A stretch of 64,000 nt of DNA from Pseudomonas pohangensis (GCF_900105995.1 NZ_LT629785.1:558001-622000), one strand, 5' to 3'. Shown: positions 1-12,359, counted from the stretch's first letter. The notes: generated from the letters alone by a model not told the origin. Made by a program: numbers and translations.

Positions 1-749
1 TATTGCTGCTGGACGTTACGCCGCTGACGCTGGGTATCGAGACCATGGGCGGCGTGATGACCGCACTGATCGAGAAGAACACCACCATTCCGACCAAGAA
101 GTCGCAGGTGTTTTCCACCGCCGATGACAATCAGGGCGCGGTAACCATCCACGTGCTGCAGGGTGAGCGCAAGCAGGCCGCTGGCAACAAATCGCTGGGC
201 AAGTTTGATCTGGCCGAGATTCCGCCGGCGCCGCGTGGCGTACCGCAGATCGAAGTAACCTTCGATATCGACGCCAACGGTATCCTGCATGTTGGCGCCA
301 AAGACAAGGCCACCGGCAAGACCCAGTCGATCGTGATCAAGGCCAACTCCGGTCTGTCCGAGGAGGAAATCGAGCAGATGGTGCGTGATGCCGAGGCCAA
401 TGCCGAGGAAGACCGCAAGTTCGAAGAGCTGGCCACTGCGCGCAATCAGGGCGATCAGCTGGTGCATGCCACCCGCAAGATGGTCACTGAAGCCGGTGAC
501 AAGGCGACCGACGATGAGAAGGCGGCGATCGAGAAAGCGCTTGGCGAACTGGAAGTTGCCGTCAAGGGCGACGACAAGGCTGACATCGAGGCGAAAATGA
601 CCGCGCTGTCCCAGGCCACCGCACCGCTGGCACAGAAGATGTATGCCGAGCAGGCGGAAGCCGGCCAGGCGGCGCCGGAAGGCGAGCAGGCACAGGCTGG
701 CGATGATGTGGTCGATGCCGAGTTCGAAGAGGTTAAAGACAACAAGTAA
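1..749 (+). CDS. dnaK: Chaperone DnaK (Hsp70), C-terminal part; 5' end outside window
   Basis: ATP-dependent cytosolic Hsp70 chaperone that works with DnaJ and GrpE. Only the last ~248 codons are present; the window begins inside the gene, in frame from base 3. What remains is the end of the nucleotide-binding domain and linker ([16 protein letters not shown], which precedes the substrate-binding domain in all DnaK proteins), the beta-sandwich substrate-binding domain, the helical lid and an acidic tail ending [11 protein letters not shown]. By comparison with the ~640-residue family about 390 residues are missing upstream. dnaJ follows after 157 bp, the usual dnaK-dnaJ order. Identification is firm; nothing can be said about its promoter. 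Confidence 0.97.
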   Translation, partial: LLLDVTPLTLGIETMGGVMTALIEKNTTIPTKKSQVFSTADDNQGAVTIHVLQGERKQAAGNKSLGKFDLAEIPPAPRGVPQIEVTFDIDANGILHVGAKDKATGKTQSIVIKANSGLSEEEIEQMVRDAEANAEEDRKFEELATARNQGDQLVHATRKMVTEAGDKATDDEKAAIEKALGELEVAVKGDDKADIEAKMTALSQATAPLAQKMYAEQAEAGQAAPEGEQAQAGDDVVDAEFEEVKDNK

Positions 750-843
750 CCTGCCTGTCTGGCTGTTGCCTTGCCGGAATAGCGGTGCGGCAACGGCCAT
801 GCGCTCCGGTTTTCCGGTGTCAGCGTTGACTGGATAAAAGCCG

Positions 844-863
844 CGCGGGAGCTTGCTCCCGCG
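844..863. repeat. REP-like hairpin between dnaK and dnaJ
   Basis: A perfect inverted repeat, CGCGGGAGC then TT then GCTCCCGCG. The core (GCGGGAGCTTGCTCCCGC) looks like the repetitive extragenic palindromes scattered through Pseudomonas genomes. It has no T-tract, so it is unlikely to be an intrinsic terminator, but it could stabilise the dnaK 3' end or dampen dnaJ expression. Only one copy is visible in this window. Confidence 0.6.
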
Positions 864-906
864 TAGGCGTATCTGGAGTAGATGAATTTGAAGGTGTTGA
901 TGATTT

Positions 907-2034
907 ATGGCCAAGCGTGACTATTACGAAATCCTCGGTGTCGAGCGGGGCGTTAGCGAAGCGGAGTTGAAAAAGGCCTACCGCCGTCTGGCAATGAAAT
1001 ATCACCCGGATCGCAGTCCGGATGACAAGAACGCCGAAGAAAAATTCAAGGAAGCCAGCGAAGCCTACGAAGTGCTCTCCGATGCGGCCAAGCGTTCGGC
1101 TTATGATCAGTACGGCCATGCCGGGGTTGACCCGCAGATGGGCGGTGGCGGCGGATTTGGCGGCGGGAACTTCTCCGATATTTTCGGCGATGTGTTCAGC
1201 GATTTCTTTGGTGGCGGCGGCGGTCGTGGCGGTCAGCGCGGTGGCCCCCAGCGCGGCAGTGATCTGCGCTACACGCTGGATCTCGATCTGGAAGATGCCG
1301 TTCGCGGGACCACGGTAACCATTCGTGTACCGACGCTGGTCAACTGCAAGCCCTGCGAGGGTTCCGGAGCGAAGAAAGGCAGCACTCCGGTGAGCTGTAC
1401 GACCTGTGGCGGTATCGGCCAGGTGCGCATGCAACAGGGCTTCTTTTCGGTGCAGCAGACCTGTCCGCGTTGTCATGGCAGCGGCAAGATGATCACCGAT
1501 CCCTGCACCAGCTGCCACGGGCAGGGCCGGGTTGAAGAGCACAAGACGCTTTCGGTCAAGGTTCCGCCAGGTGTGGACAGCGGGGATCGGATTCGTCTCA
1601 CCGGCGAAGGTGAGGCGGGCGCCCAGGGCGGGCCGGCAGGCGACCTCTATGTGGTAGTCAGCGTGCGCGAGCACCAGATTTTCCAGCGCGATGGCAAGCA
1701 CTTGTATTGCGAAGTGCCGATCAGCTTCGTCGATGCTGCGCTGGGTGGCGAGCTGGAAGTGCCGACCCTTGATGGCCGGGTCAAGCTGAAGATCCCGGAA
1801 GGTACCCAGACCGGCAAGCTGTTCAGGCTGCGCGGTAAAGGGGTGGCACCGGTGCGTGGTGGTGGTGCAGGTGACCTGATGTGCAAGGTGCTGATCGAGA
1901 CGCCGGTCAAACTGACCCGGCATCAGCGCGAACTGCTCGAAGGCTTCCGCGACAGTTTGCAGGGTGACGAATTGCACTCACCCAAGACCAGTAGCTGGTT
2001 TGAGGGTGTAAAGCGTTTTTTCGGTGATCTTTGA
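907..2034 (+). CDS. dnaJ: Co-chaperone DnaJ (Hsp40)
   Basis: J-domain co-chaperone that delivers unfolded clients to DnaK and stimulates its ATPase. At 375 residues it is full length. The J domain is at residues 1-70 with the HPD motif at 33-35, followed by a Gly/Phe-rich linker (about 78-115). The zinc-binding domain carries all four CxxCxGxG repeats, starting at Cys147, Cys164, Cys186 and Cys200. The C-terminal substrate-binding and dimerisation domain follows. This is a type I DnaJ with nothing missing. It lies downstream of dnaK and is probably in the heat-shock operon; no separate promoter was recognised in the 157-bp gap, which holds a REP-like hairpin. Confidence 0.98.
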   Translation: MAKRDYYEILGVERGVSEAELKKAYRRLAMKYHPDRSPDDKNAEEKFKEASEAYEVLSDAAKRSAYDQYGHAGVDPQMGGGGGFGGGNFSDIFGDVFSDFFGGGGGRGGQRGGPQRGSDLRYTLDLDLEDAVRGTTVTIRVPTLVNCKPCEGSGAKKGSTPVSCTTCGGIGQVRMQQGFFSVQQTCPRCHGSGKMITDPCTSCHGQGRVEEHKTLSVKVPPGVDSGDRIRLTGEGEAGAQGGPAGDLYVVVSVREHQIFQRDGKHLYCEVPISFVDAALGGELEVPTLDGRVKLKIPEGTQTGKLFRLRGKGVAPVRGGGAGDLMCKVLIETPVKLTRHQRELLEGFRDSLQGDELHSPKTSSWFEGVKRFFGDL

Positions 2035-2066
2035 GCGGTTTGCGTAAGGTTGCGGCTTGGGTCTGA

Positions 2067-2903
<837 letters not shown>

Positions 2904-3004
2904 ATACACTGCAACATGCCCTGCGCGGTGGACCGAAAAAGCCTTTCCCTGTAGACTTCCCGCTTTAGTGTATCCACTAAAAGTTGCGCAGAATGAATAA
3001 GTAG

Positions 3005-3045
3005 AAAAAGCGGGGTGACGGTCGATACGTCATCCCGCTTTTTTT
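3005..3045 (+). terminator. Intrinsic terminator between dapB and carA (possible carA attenuator)
   Basis: A 16-bp stem (left arm 3005-3020, loop GTCGATA, right arm 3028-3043) with one G-U pair, running into T residues; the left arm begins with five A, so it may work in both directions. It ends only about 42 bp before the carA TTG start, leaving hardly any room for a promoter after it. It may therefore be a dapB terminator, an attenuator inside the carA leader, or both. Confidence 0.85.
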
Positions 3046-3087
3046 GCGATTTGCTGTGCGCGAAGTATCGACTGACGGGAGGTCTTC

Positions 3088-4239
3088 TTGAGTAAGCCAG
3101 CCATACTCGCCCTTGCTGATGGCAGCATTTTTCACGGCGAGGCCATCGGTGCAGATGGCCATACTATTGGTGAGGTCGTATTCAATACGGCTATGACCGG
3201 TTATCAGGAAATCCTTACCGATCCTTCCTATGCCCAGCAGATAGTCACGCTTACCTATCCGCATATCGGCAATACCGGCACCACCCCCGAGGATGCCGAG
3301 TCGCACCGCGTCTGGGCGGCAGGGCTGGTTATTCGTGACTTGCCGCTGACGGCGAGCAACTGGCGGAACAAGTTGCCGCTGGCAGACTATCTGGTTGAAA
3401 ACGGTACGGTAGCGATTGCCGGCATCGACACCCGTCGCCTGACGCGCATTTTGCGTGAAAAAGGCTCGCAGAACGGCTGCATCCTGGCCGGTGCGGGTGC
3501 TACTGCGGAAAAAGCCCTGGAACTGGCGCGCAGCTTTCCCGGCCTCAAGGGTATGGATCTGGCGAAAGTGGTCAGTTGTGACGCCGGCTACGAGTGGCGC
3601 TCGAGCGTCTGGTCGCTGCAGACCGACAGTCACCAGGACATAGCAGCCGGCGATCTGCCTTATCACGTGGTGGCCTACGATTACGGGGTCAAGTTCAACA
3701 TCCTGCGCATGCTGGTGGCACGGGGTTGCCGCCTGACGGTGGTGCCTGCGCAAACGCCGGCCAGTGAAGTACTTGCTCTCAAGCCGGATGGCGTCTTCCT
3801 GTCCAACGGTCCTGGCGATCCGGAGCCTTGCGATTACGCCATTCAGGCCATCAGGGACGTGCTGGAAACCGATATTCCGGTATTCGGTATCTGCCTCGGC
3901 CATCAGTTGCTGGCTCTGGCTTCAGGTGCGAAGACCATGAAAATGGGCCATGGCCATCATGGTGCCAACCACCCGGTACAGGATCTGCAAAGCGGCGTGG
4001 TGATGATCACCAGCCAGAACCACGGTTTCGCTGTCGACGAGAACAGCCTGCCGGCTTCCCTGCGCGCGACGCACAAGTCCTTGTTCGACGGCACCCTGCA
4101 GGGGATCGAGCGTACGGACAAGGTGGCCTTCAGCTTTCAGGGTCACCCGGAGGCGAGCCCCGGGCCGCATGACGTAGCACCGCTGTTTGATCGTTTTATT
4201 GCCGCCATGGCTGCACGCAGCCCGCAACAGAGTCAGTAA
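3088..4239 (+). CDS. carA: Carbamoyl-phosphate synthase small (glutaminase) subunit
   Basis: Glutamine amidotransferase subunit that hydrolyses glutamine and channels ammonia to CarB for carbamoyl phosphate, the precursor of arginine and pyrimidines. It has 383 residues. The N-terminal CarA-specific domain is followed by a class I GATase domain with nucleophile Cys269 in GICLGHQ and the His353/Glu355 pair in GHPEASPGP. The start is a TTG (MSKPAIL) preceded by GGGAGG at ideal spacing, which I prefer to any downstream ATG. carB follows after 33 bp with no intervening gene. Expression is probably controlled in the leader, where an intrinsic terminator lies just upstream. Confidence 0.98.
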   Translation: MSKPAILALADGSIFHGEAIGADGHTIGEVVFNTAMTGYQEILTDPSYAQQIVTLTYPHIGNTGTTPEDAESHRVWAAGLVIRDLPLTASNWRNKLPLADYLVENGTVAIAGIDTRRLTRILREKGSQNGCILAGAGATAEKALELARSFPGLKGMDLAKVVSCDAGYEWRSSVWSLQTDSHQDIAAGDLPYHVVAYDYGVKFNILRMLVARGCRLTVVPAQTPASEVLALKPDGVFLSNGPGDPEPCDYAIQAIRDVLETDIPVFGICLGHQLLALASGAKTMKMGHGHHGANHPVQDLQSGVVMITSQNHGFAVDENSLPASLRATHKSLFDGTLQGIERTDKVAFSFQGHPEASPGPHDVAPLFDRFIAAMAARSPQQSQ

Positions 4240-4272
4240 AGCCAGTAGAGCCAAGGAATTCGAGAGTTACCC

Positions 4273-7200
4273 ATGCCAAAACGTACAGATATCAAAAGCA
4301 TCCTTATTCTCGGCGCCGGACCCATTGTCATTGGTCAGGCCTGCGAGTTCGACTATTCAGGTGCTCAGGCGTGTAAAGCGCTGAAGGAAGAAGGCTTTCG
4401 CGTCATCCTGGTGAACTCCAACCCCGCCACCATCATGACCGATCCGGCCATGGCCGATGCCACCTACATCGAGCCGATCAAGTGGCAAACAGTGGCCAAG
4501 ATCATCGAAAAGGAACGCCCCGATGCGCTGCTGCCGACTATGGGCGGGCAGACCGCGCTGAACTGCGCGCTGGATCTGGAGAAGCACGGTGTCCTGGAAA
4601 AATTCGGCGTAGAGATGATTGGCGCCAATGCCGACACCATCGACAAGGCCGAAGACCGTTCGCGCTTCGACAAGGCAATGAAGTCCATTGGTCTGGCCTG
4701 CCCGGTTTCCGGCATCGCGCACAACATGGAAGAGGCTTACGGCGTACTGGAGAAGGTCGGTTACCCCTGCATCATCCGGCCGTCCTTCACCATGGGCGGC
4801 ACCGGCGGCGGGATTGCCTACAACCGCGAAGAGTTCGAGGAAATCTGTGCTCGCGGCCTGGATCTGTCACCGACCAGCGAGTTGCTGATCGACGAGTCGC
4901 TGATCGGCTGGAAAGAGTACGAGATGGAAGTGGTCCGCGACAAAAAGGACAACTGCATCATCGTCTGCTCTATCGAGAACTTCGATCCGATGGGTGTGCA
5001 TACCGGTGACTCGATCACCGTGGCCCCGGCGCAGACCCTGACCGACAAGGAATACCAGATCATGCGTAACGCCTCGCTGGCGGTGTTGCGCGAGATTGGC
5101 GTGGAAACCGGCGGTTCCAACGTGCAGTTCGGCATCTGCCCGAACACCGGACGCATGGTGGTGATCGAGATGAACCCGCGCGTGTCGCGTTCCTCGGCAC
5201 TGGCCTCCAAGGCCACCGGCTTCCCGATTGCCAAGATCGCCGCCAAGCTGGCGGTCGGCTACACCCTCGACGAGCTGCAGAATGACATAACCGGCGGTCG
5301 CACCCCGGCGTCCTTCGAGCCGGCGATCGACTATGTAGTCACCAAGATTCCGCGTTTTGCCTTCGAGAAATTCCCCAAGGCAGATGCGCGCCTGACCACC
5401 CAGATGAAGTCGGTAGGTGAAGTCATGGCCATTGGCCGCACCTTCCAGGAATCGATCCAGAAAGCTTTGCGCGGTCTGGAAGTTGGGGTCTCCGGCTTTG
5501 ATCCGATGCTTGACCTGAATGATCCCGAGGCGGAAAGCACGCTACGTCGCGAGCTTACCGTGCCGAGTGCCGATCGCGTCTGGTATGTGGCTGATGCCTT
5601 CCGTGCCGGTAAAACAGTCGCCGATGTGTTCGAGCTGACGCGCATTGACGAATGGTTTCTGGTGCAGATCGAGGATCTGATCAAGGAAGAAGAGGCCATC
5701 AAAACCCAGGCCCTGTCGACCATAGATCGCGAGCGCATGTACAAGCTCAAGCGCAAGGGTTTCTCCGATGCACGTCTGGCCAAATTGCTGGGCGTGACCG
5801 AGAAAACCCTGCGTAGCCATCGGCACAAGCTGAAAGTGTTGCCGGTGTACAAGCGGGTGGATACCTGCGCCGCCGAGTTTGCCACCGATACCGCCTACAT
5901 GTACTCGACCTACGAGGAAGAGTGCGAAGCCGCGCCGTCCGCTCGCGAGAAGATCATGATTCTCGGCGGCGGCCCCAACCGTATCGGTCAGGGCATCGAG
6001 TTCGATTATTGCTGCGTGCATGCCGCGCTGGCCATGCGTGAAGACGGTTACGAGACCATCATGGTCAACTGCAACCCGGAAACCGTATCCACCGACTATG
6101 ACACTTCCGATCGCCTGTATTTCGAGCCGGTGACGCTGGAGGATGTGCTGGAAATCGTCCGCGTCGAGCAGCCGAAAGGCGTGATCGTGCAGTATGGCGG
6201 TCAGACGCCGTTGAAGATCTGCCGTGCTCTTGAGGAGGCGGGTGTGCCGATTATCGGTACTTCGCCGGATGCCATTGATCGTGCCGAAGACCGTGAGCGC
6301 TTCCAGCAGATGGTGCAGCGCCTTGGTCTGCGTCAGCCGGCTAACGCCACTGCACGCAGTGAAGATGAAGCACTGAGTCATTCCAAGGTCATCGGTTATC
6401 CGCTGGTGGTGCGCCCGTCCTATGTACTGGGTGGCCGTGCCATGGAGATCGTCTACCAGGAAGACGAGCTCAAGCGCTACATGCGCGAGGCGGTAAAAGT
6501 CTCCAATGACAGCCCGGTGTTGCTCGATCACTTCCTCAATTGCGCTATCGAGGTAGATGTCGACGCCGTCTGTGACGGTGAAACTGTCGTGATCGGCGCG
6601 ATCATGCAGCACATCGAACAGGCTGGCGTGCACTCGGGTGATTCCGCGTGTTCGCTGCCACCCTACTCGCTACCGATGCATATCCAGGACGAGATCCGCG
6701 ACCAGGTCAAGAGAATGGCTCTGGAGCTCGGCGTGGTTGGCCTGATGAATGTGCAAATGGCGGTGCAGGGTGAGGATATCTTCGTTATCGAAGTCAATCC
6801 GCGCGCTTCGCGTACCGTGCCGTTCGTCTCCAAATGCGTTGGTGTCTCACTGGCCAAGGTGGCGGCACGGGTCATGGCTGGCAAGTCGCTGGCCGATGCC
6901 GGCTACACCACGGAAATCATTCCACCCTTCTTCAGCGTCAAGGAAGCGGTGTTCCCGTTTGCCAAGTTCCCCGGGGTTGACCCGATCCTCGGCCCGGAGA
7001 TGAAGTCCACCGGCGAAGTGATGGGCGTCGGTGACACCTTCGGCGAGGCCTTCGCCAAGGCTCAGCTGGGTGCCAGTGAGCTTCTGCCGACCTCCGGTTG
7101 CGCTTTCATCAGCGTGCGGGAGGACGACAAGCCAGAGGCAGTGCAGGTTGCACGTGATCTGGTGAGTCTAGGCTTCCAGGTCGTAGCCACTGCCGGAACC

Positions 7201-7494
7201 GCGCGGATCATCGAGGCTGCCGGCTTGCCGGTGCGGCGGGTGAACAAGGTCACCGAAGGCCGTCCGCATGTGGTCGACATGATCAAGAATGAAGAAGTTA
7301 CCCTGATCATCAATACTACCGAAGGTCGTCAGTCGATTGCCGACTCTTACTCCATCCGGCGCAATGCGCTGCAGCACAAGATTTGCTGCACCACGACTGT
7401 TGCCGGTGGGCAGGCTATTTGCGAAGCATTGAAGTTCGGCCCCGAGAAGACCGTGCGCCGTCTTCAGGATCTGCATGCAGGAATCAAGGCATGA
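4273..7494 (+). CDS. carB: Carbamoyl-phosphate synthase large subunit
   Basis: Makes carbamoyl phosphate from bicarbonate, two ATP and ammonia from CarA. At 1073 residues it is full length. It has two homologous halves, each with a pre-ATP-grasp and an ATP-grasp domain. The two GGGPN/GAGPI-type loops, near residues 14 ([11 protein letters not shown]) and 560 ([11 protein letters not shown]), mark the halves. An oligomerisation domain sits between them, and a C-terminal MGS-like allosteric domain (about 935 onward) would bind ornithine and UMP. Its stop overlaps the greA start (ATGA), so the two are translationally coupled. Confidence 0.99.
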   Translation: MPKRTDIKSILILGAGPIVIGQACEFDYSGAQACKALKEEGFRVILVNSNPATIMTDPAMADATYIEPIKWQTVAKIIEKERPDALLPTMGGQTALNCALDLEKHGVLEKFGVEMIGANADTIDKAEDRSRFDKAMKSIGLACPVSGIAHNMEEAYGVLEKVGYPCIIRPSFTMGGTGGGIAYNREEFEEICARGLDLSPTSELLIDESLIGWKEYEMEVVRDKKDNCIIVCSIENFDPMGVHTGDSITVAPAQTLTDKEYQIMRNASLAVLREIGVETGGSNVQFGICPNTGRMVVIEMNPRVSRSSALASKATGFPIAKIAAKLAVGYTLDELQNDITGGRTPASFEPAIDYVVTKIPRFAFEKFPKADARLTTQMKSVGEVMAIGRTFQESIQKALRGLEVGVSGFDPMLDLNDPEAESTLRRELTVPSADRVWYVADAFRAGKTVADVFELTRIDEWFLVQIEDLIKEEEAIKTQALSTIDRERMYKLKRKGFSDARLAKLLGVTEKTLRSHRHKLKVLPVYKRVDTCAAEFATDTAYMYSTYEEECEAAPSAREKIMILGGGPNRIGQGIEFDYCCVHAALAMREDGYETIMVNCNPETVSTDYDTSDRLYFEPVTLEDVLEIVRVEQPKGVIVQYGGQTPLKICRALEEAGVPIIGTSPDAIDRAEDRERFQQMVQRLGLRQPANATARSEDEALSHSKVIGYPLVVRPSYVLGGRAMEIVYQEDELKRYMREAVKVSNDSPVLLDHFLNCAIEVDVDAVCDGETVVIGAIMQHIEQAGVHSGDSACSLPPYSLPMHIQDEIRDQVKRMALELGVVGLMNVQMAVQGEDIFVIEVNPRASRTVPFVSKCVGVSLAKVAARVMAGKSLADAGYTTEIIPPFFSVKEAVFPFAKFPGVDPILGPEMKSTGEVMGVGDTFGEAFAKAQLGASELLPTSGCAFISVREDDKPEAVQVARDLVSLGFQVVATAGTARIIEAAGLPVRRVNKVTEGRPHVVDMIKNEEVTLIINTTEGRQSIADSYSIRRNALQHKICCTTTVAGGQAICEALKFGPEKTVRRLQDLHAGIKA

Positions 7495-7967
7495 ATAAAT
7501 ACCCCATGACCGTGCAGGGCGCGCGCGCCCTTGAAGAAGAGTTGCAGCACTTGACCAAGGTCGTGCGGCCCAAGCTCAGCCAGGACATCGGAACCGCCCG
7601 CGAGCTGGGCGATCTCAAGGAGAATGCCGAGTACCATGCGGCCCGCGAGCAGCAGGGCATGGTTGAAGCGCGTATCCGCGACATCGAAGGTCGTCTGCAA
7701 AATGCCGTAGTGATTGATGTCACCGGGATTGCCCATACCGGCAAGGTGATATTTGGCACAACGGTCGAGATCGCCAACTGCGAAACGGATGAAAGCGTGA
7801 CCTACCAGATCGTTGGTGAGGACGAAGCCGACATCAAGCAGGGCAAGATTTCTGTCGGCTCTCCGATCGCGCGCGCGCTGGTAGGCAAGGAAGAGGGCGA
7901 TGTCGTGGTGGTCAAGACACCCAACGGCCTGATCGAGTACGAGATTGTCCAGGTCCGTCATCTTTAA
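7491..7967 (+). CDS. greA: Transcript cleavage factor GreA
   Basis: Enters the RNA polymerase secondary channel and stimulates cleavage of backtracked RNA. It has 158 residues: an N-terminal antiparallel coiled coil (residues 1-~75, with the acidic tip in the DLKENAEY region) and a C-terminal FKBP-like domain. I chose the ATG at 7491 ([11 protein letters not shown]) because it gives the usual length and N-terminus and overlaps the carB stop by four bases. A longer in-frame start at 7383 lies inside carB. Its 3' end overlaps the following membrane-protein gene by about 23 bp. Confidence 0.98.
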   Translation: MNKYPMTVQGARALEEELQHLTKVVRPKLSQDIGTARELGDLKENAEYHAAREQQGMVEARIRDIEGRLQNAVVIDVTGIAHTGKVIFGTTVEIANCETDESVTYQIVGEDEADIKQGKISVGSPIARALVGKEEGDVVVVKTPNGLIEYEIVQVRHL

Positions 7968-8394
7968 GCAGCCACTGCGGGCAGCCGCCGCAAGTTGGCA
8001 GCTGGCACAGATCTTCTGGGTCGGCGGTTTGTGGCTGCTGCACTTTGTCCTGCTGCCGGCGCTTGGCAAATACGGCCTGGCGCCATTGCTGGTCGATGAG
8101 CTGGGTGGCGCATTAAGCCGTTTGCTGATCGGGTTTTCGGCATTCTGTGCGCTATTGCAGTTGCTGGTGCTGGTGCAGATCACCCGGCTCAAAGGTTTCT
8201 GGCGTGATGTGCGTGGCCAGTTGCTGGTAACCGTGGAGCTTCTGGCGCTGACCTATCTGCTGGTCGGTCACTGGCTGCCGGATGCCTATCGCTGGCTGTT
8301 GTTCAATTATCTGCTGCTGGCATTTTGCGGGCTGCTGCTGGTGCTGCAGCCCATCCCGGGAGCGGGCGCCGAGTCGCCAGCTCGGGCGCCCTGA
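7945..8394 (+). CDS. DUF4149 family membrane protein
   Basis: Small integral membrane protein of 149 residues with four predicted transmembrane helices (about 22-42, 58-78, 90-108 and 115-135). Size, topology and position between greA and yhbY match the DUF4149 family commonly found there in Pseudomonas; its function is unknown. The assigned start is a TTG (MSRSVIF) inside the greA 3' end. No better ATG exists before the first hydrophobic segment, so the gene is probably translated by coupling to greA. It converges on yhbY with only 19 bp between stops; a GC-rich hairpin without T-tract overlaps its last codons. The start is uncertain, the gene itself likely. Confidence 0.8.
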   Translation: MSRSVIFKQPLRAAAASWQLAQIFWVGGLWLLHFVLLPALGKYGLAPLLVDELGGALSRLLIGFSAFCALLQLLVLVQITRLKGFWRDVRGQLLVTVELLALTYLLVGHWLPDAYRWLLFNYLLLAFCGLLLVLQPIPGAGAESPARAP

Positions 8395-8413
8395 CCCGGC
8401 GTGCTTCAGCTAT

Positions 8414-8728
8414 TCAAAGTGCCTTGAAGCGGCTGATGTTGGAGAGGTTTTTGTTCGGACGGGCATTTTTTCGATAAATCAGCGCCATTTTGCCTATGGC
8501 TTGTACCAGCTCGCAGCTACTGTTCTTGCAAAGCTCGTCGATAATGCTGCGACGCTCTTCGCGCTCCGTGATGCGGAACTGTACCTTGATCAGTTCGTGA
8601 TCGTTGATGGCGCGCTCAAGTTCTGCCATGACGCCTTCGGTGAGGCCGTTTTCGGCAACAATCAGTACCGGTTTCAGGTGGTGACCGATAGATTTGAATT
8701 GTTTTTTCTGCTCCTGAGTGAGCGGCAT
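8414..8728 (-). CDS. yhbY: YhbY family RNA-binding protein (CRM domain)
   Basis: Ribosome-associated RNA-binding protein of the CRS1-YhbY (CRM) family, linked in E. coli to the pre-50S particle. It has 104 residues and is a single CRM domain: MPLTQEQKKQFKSIGHHLKP at the start, then the GLTEGVMAELERAINDHELIK segment typical of the fold. I used the ATG at 8728; a longer reading frame to 8863 would run into the rlmE promoter region. It is divergent from rlmE, whose GTG begins 73 bp away, so the two share a short promoter region. It is the only minus-strand gene in the first 24 kb. Confidence 0.95.
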   Translation of the reverse strand: MPLTQEQKKQFKSIGHHLKPVLIVAENGLTEGVMAELERAINDHELIKVQFRITEREERRSIIDELCKNSSCELVQAIGKMALIYRKNARPNKNLSNISRFKAL

Positions 8729-8801
8729 AATCTGAACCCTTAGTTTGAACCGGTAAAAAGTGGCTGCCAGTGTACCCGAGCAGCCCTGTGAGAGGTATCC
8801 A

Positions 8802-9434
8802 GTGGCACGTTCCAAGACCAGCCCGCGTTGGCTGAAAGAGCATTTTGATGATCCGTTCGTCAAAATGGCGCAGAAAGACGGTTACCGTTCGCGGGCCAGT
8901 TACAAGCTGCTGGAAATCCAGGAAAAGGACCGCATCCTGCGGCCGGGGATGACCGTGGTCGATCTGGGTGCAGCGCCGGGAGGCTGGTCGCAGGTAACCA
9001 GTCGCTTGATTGGTGGCCGCGGGCGCCTGATTGCATCCGATATCCTGTTGATGGACAGCATTCCGGATGTCACCTTCATTCAGGGTGACTTCACCGAGGA
9101 TGAAGTGTTCAGTCAGATCCTTCAGGCTGTTGGCGATCAGCCGGTAGACCTTGTGATTTCGGATATGGCCCCCAATATGAGTGGTGTAAGGTCTGCAGAT
9201 CAGCCGCGGGCCATGTATTTGTGTGAGCTGGCGCTGGACCTTGCCGCACGGGTGCTGGCGCCGGGAGGCGATTTTCTGATCAAGATTTTCCAAGGGGAAG
9301 GTTTTGACGAGTATCACAGGCAAGTGCGGACCCTGTTCGATAAGGTGCAGATGCGTAAACCGGTGTCTTCGCGAGACCGTTCCCGCGAGCAATACATGCT
9401 GGGTCGCGGGTTTCGCGGCGGGCTGGACGAGTGA
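8802..9434 (+). CDS. rlmE: 23S rRNA (uridine-2'-O-) methyltransferase RlmE (FtsJ/RrmJ)
   Basis: SAM-dependent 2'-O-methyltransferase that modifies U2552 of 23S rRNA in the A loop at a late stage of 50S maturation. It has 210 residues, and E. coli RlmE is 209. The SAM-binding motif [10 protein letters not shown] is at about 53-62. The K-D-K-E catalytic tetrad is seen as Lys35, Asp121, Lys161 and Glu196, each shifted by three from the E. coli numbering. The start is a GTG (MARSKTSP) after AGAGGT; an in-frame start 14 codons upstream lacks similarity. ftsH follows, as in most proteobacteria. Confidence 0.97.
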   Translation: MARSKTSPRWLKEHFDDPFVKMAQKDGYRSRASYKLLEIQEKDRILRPGMTVVDLGAAPGGWSQVTSRLIGGRGRLIASDILLMDSIPDVTFIQGDFTEDEVFSQILQAVGDQPVDLVISDMAPNMSGVRSADQPRAMYLCELALDLAARVLAPGGDFLIKIFQGEGFDEYHRQVRTLFDKVQMRKPVSSRDRSREQYMLGRGFRGGLDE

Positions 9435-9559
9435 AAGTTGCAAAGGGTTACAGAGTGCGCCTGCATGACGAAGCGCAGGTGTAGTAGCTTAGACTTGGTA
9501 ACTATCAGAGTTAGAGATGCGGTCTGCTGATTCCCAGCCGCTGCACAGAAGGTGATTAA

Positions 9560-11485
9560 TTGAACGACATGGCGAAAAACCTGGTCCTGTGGCTGATCAT
9601 TGCAGCCGTGCTGGTCACGGTGATGAACAATTTTTCCGGCAAGGCTGAAACCCATCGGCTGAATTATTCCGAGTTCATCGAGCAGGTCAAGGAAGGCAAG
9701 GTTGAGCAGGTCACTGTGGATGGCTATGTCATCAGTGGCAAGCGTGCCGATGGCTCGACCTTCGAAACGGTGCGGCCGGCGATTCAGGACAATGGTCTGA
9801 TCGGCGATCTGATCGACAACAAGGTCACGGTGGTTGGCAAGCAGCCCGAGCAACAGAGCATCTGGACCCAGTTGCTGGTGGCCAGCTTTCCGATCCTGGT
9901 GATTATTGCCGTCTTCATGTTCTTCATGCGCCAGATGCAGGGTGGCGCCGGCGGCAAGGGCGGGCCAATGGGCTTTGGCAAAAGCAAGGCGCGCCTGCTC
10001 TCCGAGGATCAGGTCAAGACCACCTTTGCCGATGTCGCCGGTTGTGACGAGGCCAAGGAAGAAGTCAGCGAGCTGGTCGAGTTTCTGCGTGACCCCGGTA
10101 AGTTCCAGCGTTTGGGTGGGCGGATTCCGCGCGGCGTGCTGATGGTCGGCTCGCCGGGTACCGGCAAGACGCTGCTTGCGAAAGCGGTGGCTGGCGAAGC
10201 CAAGGTGCCGTTCTTCACCATTTCCGGTTCTGACTTTGTCGAAATGTTTGTCGGTGTCGGAGCCAGTCGTGTGCGCGATATGTTCGAGCAGGCCAAGAAA
10301 CACGCCCCCTGCATCATTTTTATCGATGAAATCGATGCCGTCGGTCGGCATCGTGGTGCCGGTATGGGCGGTGGTCATGACGAGCGTGAGCAGACCCTCA
10401 ACCAGTTGCTGGTGGAGATGGACGGCTTCGAAATGAATGATGGAGTAATTGTTATCGCCGCCACCAACCGGCCGGATGTACTTGATCCTGCGCTGTTGCG
10501 GCCAGGGCGTTTCGATCGCCAGGTGGTAGTGGGTCTGCCGGATATCCGCGGTCGTGAGCAGATACTTCAGGTGCATATGCGCAAGGTGCCGATGGGCGAT
10601 GATGTGCAGGCCGCAGTGATTGCCCGCGGTACGCCAGGCTTTTCGGGGGCGGATCTGGCCAATCTGGTCAACGAGGCTTCGCTGTTTGCAGCCCGTGCCG
10701 GCAAGCGTCTGGTCGAGATGAAGGAGTTCGAGCTGGCCAAGGACAAGATCATGATGGGCGCCGAGCGCAAGTCGATGGTCATGTCGGACAAGGAAAAGCT
10801 CAACACCGCCTACCATGAGGCGGGGCATGCGATTGTCGGACGCCTGGTGCCCGAGCATGACCCGGTCTACAAGGTCTCCATCATTCCGCGCGGCCGCGCT
10901 CTGGGCGTAACCATGTTCCTGCCGGAAGAGGATCGTTACAGCCTGTCCAAGCGTGCGCTTACCAGCCAGATATGCTCGTTGTTCGGTGGTCGAATCGCCG
11001 AAGAAATGACCCTCGGTTTCGATGGGGTCACCACGGGGGCCTCGAATGACATCATGCGTGCTACCCAGCTGGCAAAGAACATGGTGACCAAGTGGGGGCT
11101 TTCAGAAAAGCTCGGCCCGATGATGTACGCGGAAGAAGAAGGTGAGGTTTTCCTCGGGCGCAGCATGGGCACCCAGCACAGCAATGTGTCTGGAGACACT
11201 GCCAAGCTGATTGATCAGGAAGTACGTGGCCTGATTGATCAATGTTACGGGACGGCCAAGCAATTGCTCGCCGACAATCGCGACAAGCTGGACTTGATGG
11301 CGCAAGCGTTGATGAAATATGAAACCATCGATGCCGACCAGATTGACGACATCATGAATGGTCGCCCTGCGCGTGAGCCCAAGGACTGGAATGATGGGGG
11401 CTCCGGAGTGACCGCAGCACCCGAGCCAGACAAGGCCGAGTCCGGGCCTGATGCACCCATTGGCGGCCCTGCAAGCGAACATTAA
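9560..11485 (+). CDS. ftsH: ATP-dependent zinc metalloprotease FtsH
   Basis: Membrane-anchored AAA+ protease that degrades membrane proteins and regulators such as sigma-32 and LpxC. It has 641 residues. Transmembrane helices are at about 9-25 and 104-123 with a periplasmic loop between. Walker A is GSPGTGKT (197-204), Walker B is FIDEID with Asp256/Glu257, and the second region of homology is near 301-320. The zinc site is HEAGH (His419, Glu420, His423) with Asp497 as third ligand. The start is probably the TTG at 9560 (MNDMAKN) after AAGGTG; an in-frame ATG lies three codons later. The 125 bp upstream probably hold its promoter, but I could not define it. Confidence 0.98.
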   Translation: MNDMAKNLVLWLIIAAVLVTVMNNFSGKAETHRLNYSEFIEQVKEGKVEQVTVDGYVISGKRADGSTFETVRPAIQDNGLIGDLIDNKVTVVGKQPEQQSIWTQLLVASFPILVIIAVFMFFMRQMQGGAGGKGGPMGFGKSKARLLSEDQVKTTFADVAGCDEAKEEVSELVEFLRDPGKFQRLGGRIPRGVLMVGSPGTGKTLLAKAVAGEAKVPFFTISGSDFVEMFVGVGASRVRDMFEQAKKHAPCIIFIDEIDAVGRHRGAGMGGGHDEREQTLNQLLVEMDGFEMNDGVIVIAATNRPDVLDPALLRPGRFDRQVVVGLPDIRGREQILQVHMRKVPMGDDVQAAVIARGTPGFSGADLANLVNEASLFAARAGKRLVEMKEFELAKDKIMMGAERKSMVMSDKEKLNTAYHEAGHAIVGRLVPEHDPVYKVSIIPRGRALGVTMFLPEEDRYSLSKRALTSQICSLFGGRIAEEMTLGFDGVTTGASNDIMRATQLAKNMVTKWGLSEKLGPMMYAEEEGEVFLGRSMGTQHSNVSGDTAKLIDQEVRGLIDQCYGTAKQLLADNRDKLDLMAQALMKYETIDADQIDDIMNGRPAREPKDWNDGGSGVTAAPEPDKAESGPDAPIGGPASEH

Positions 11486-11494
11486 GGCTTTTGC

Positions 11495-12343
11495 ATGAGT
11501 TTGCAGAATCTTGCGCGGCTTTCCTGTGGAAGCCGCGTTCTTGATTTAAGCCTGCCGCAGGTGATGGGAGTGCTCAATGTCACTCCTGATTCCTTTTCCG
11601 ATGGCGGTCGTTTTCTAGATATCGACACTGCGTTGCACCATGCCGAAAGCATGGTTGCCGCAGGCGCTGCACTGGTGGATGTGGGGGGTGAATCAACCCG
11701 GCCGGGAGCACGCAAGATATCCGAAGCGGAAGAGTTGCAGCGGGTCGCGCCAGTGATTGAGGCGATTGCTGCCCGTCTGGATGTGATCATCTCGGTGGAT
11801 ACCTCTTCGCCTGCCGTGATGCGTGAATCTGCACGGCTTGGTGCCGGCATGATCAATGATGTCCGTGCCTTGCGTGCTGAAGGAGCGTTGCAGGCTGCGG
11901 CAGACAGCGGTTTGCCGGTGTGTCTGATGCATATGCGAGGCGACCCTGACACCATGCAGCAGCAGACATGCTACGAAGACCTGCTGGCAGAGGTGCAAGG
12001 TTTCCTGTCTGGGCGCATCCAGGCATGCGAGGCGGCCGGCATTCCTGCCGGGCGTATAGTGCTGGATCCCGGTTTTGGGTTTGCCAAGACGCTGGAACAG
12101 AATTTGAGCCTGTTCAAGCACCTTGAGCGCCTGCAACAGCTTGGCCGGCCTTTGCTGGTTGGAGTGTCGCGCAAAAGCATGATCGGCGCCGTGCTGGGTC
12201 GCGAGGCGAATGATCGGCTCTATGGTAGTTTGGCGCTAGCGGCCCTGGCGGCTGCCCGTGGCGTCAATATCCTGCGTGTGCATGATGTTGCCGAAACCCT
12301 GGATGTGGTGCGCATGGTTAATGCAGTGGTTGCTGCAAAATAA
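11495..12343 (+). CDS. folP: Dihydropteroate synthase
   Basis: Condenses p-aminobenzoate with hydroxymethyl-dihydropterin diphosphate in folate synthesis; the target of sulfonamides. It has 282 residues in a TIM barrel. Signature 1, [11 protein letters not shown], is at 28-38, and signature 2, [11 protein letters not shown], follows about 25 residues later. The conserved C-terminal GVSRKSMIG loop is present. It starts at ATG 11495, ten bases after the ftsH stop, and the following glmM starts 17 bases after its stop, so ftsH-folP-glmM is probably one transcript. No resistance-type change can be judged from the sequence alone. Confidence 0.98.
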   Translation: MSLQNLARLSCGSRVLDLSLPQVMGVLNVTPDSFSDGGRFLDIDTALHHAESMVAAGAALVDVGGESTRPGARKISEAEELQRVAPVIEAIAARLDVIISVDTSSPAVMRESARLGAGMINDVRALRAEGALQAAADSGLPVCLMHMRGDPDTMQQQTCYEDLLAEVQGFLSGRIQACEAAGIPAGRIVLDPGFGFAKTLEQNLSLFKHLERLQQLGRPLLVGVSRKSMIGAVLGREANDRLYGSLALAALAAARGVNILRVHDVAETLDVVRMVNAVVAAK

Positions 12344-12359
12344 TAAAAAGGATTTGCTG

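Noticed and set aside
820..1977. A 385-codon minus-strand frame opposite dnaJ
   Set aside because: Composition is a shadow of dnaJ; dnaJ has all family motifs on the plus strand.
5542..6633. A 363-codon minus-strand frame opposite carB
   Set aside because: carB is complete and conserved over this stretch; the antisense frame lacks a start region and similarity.
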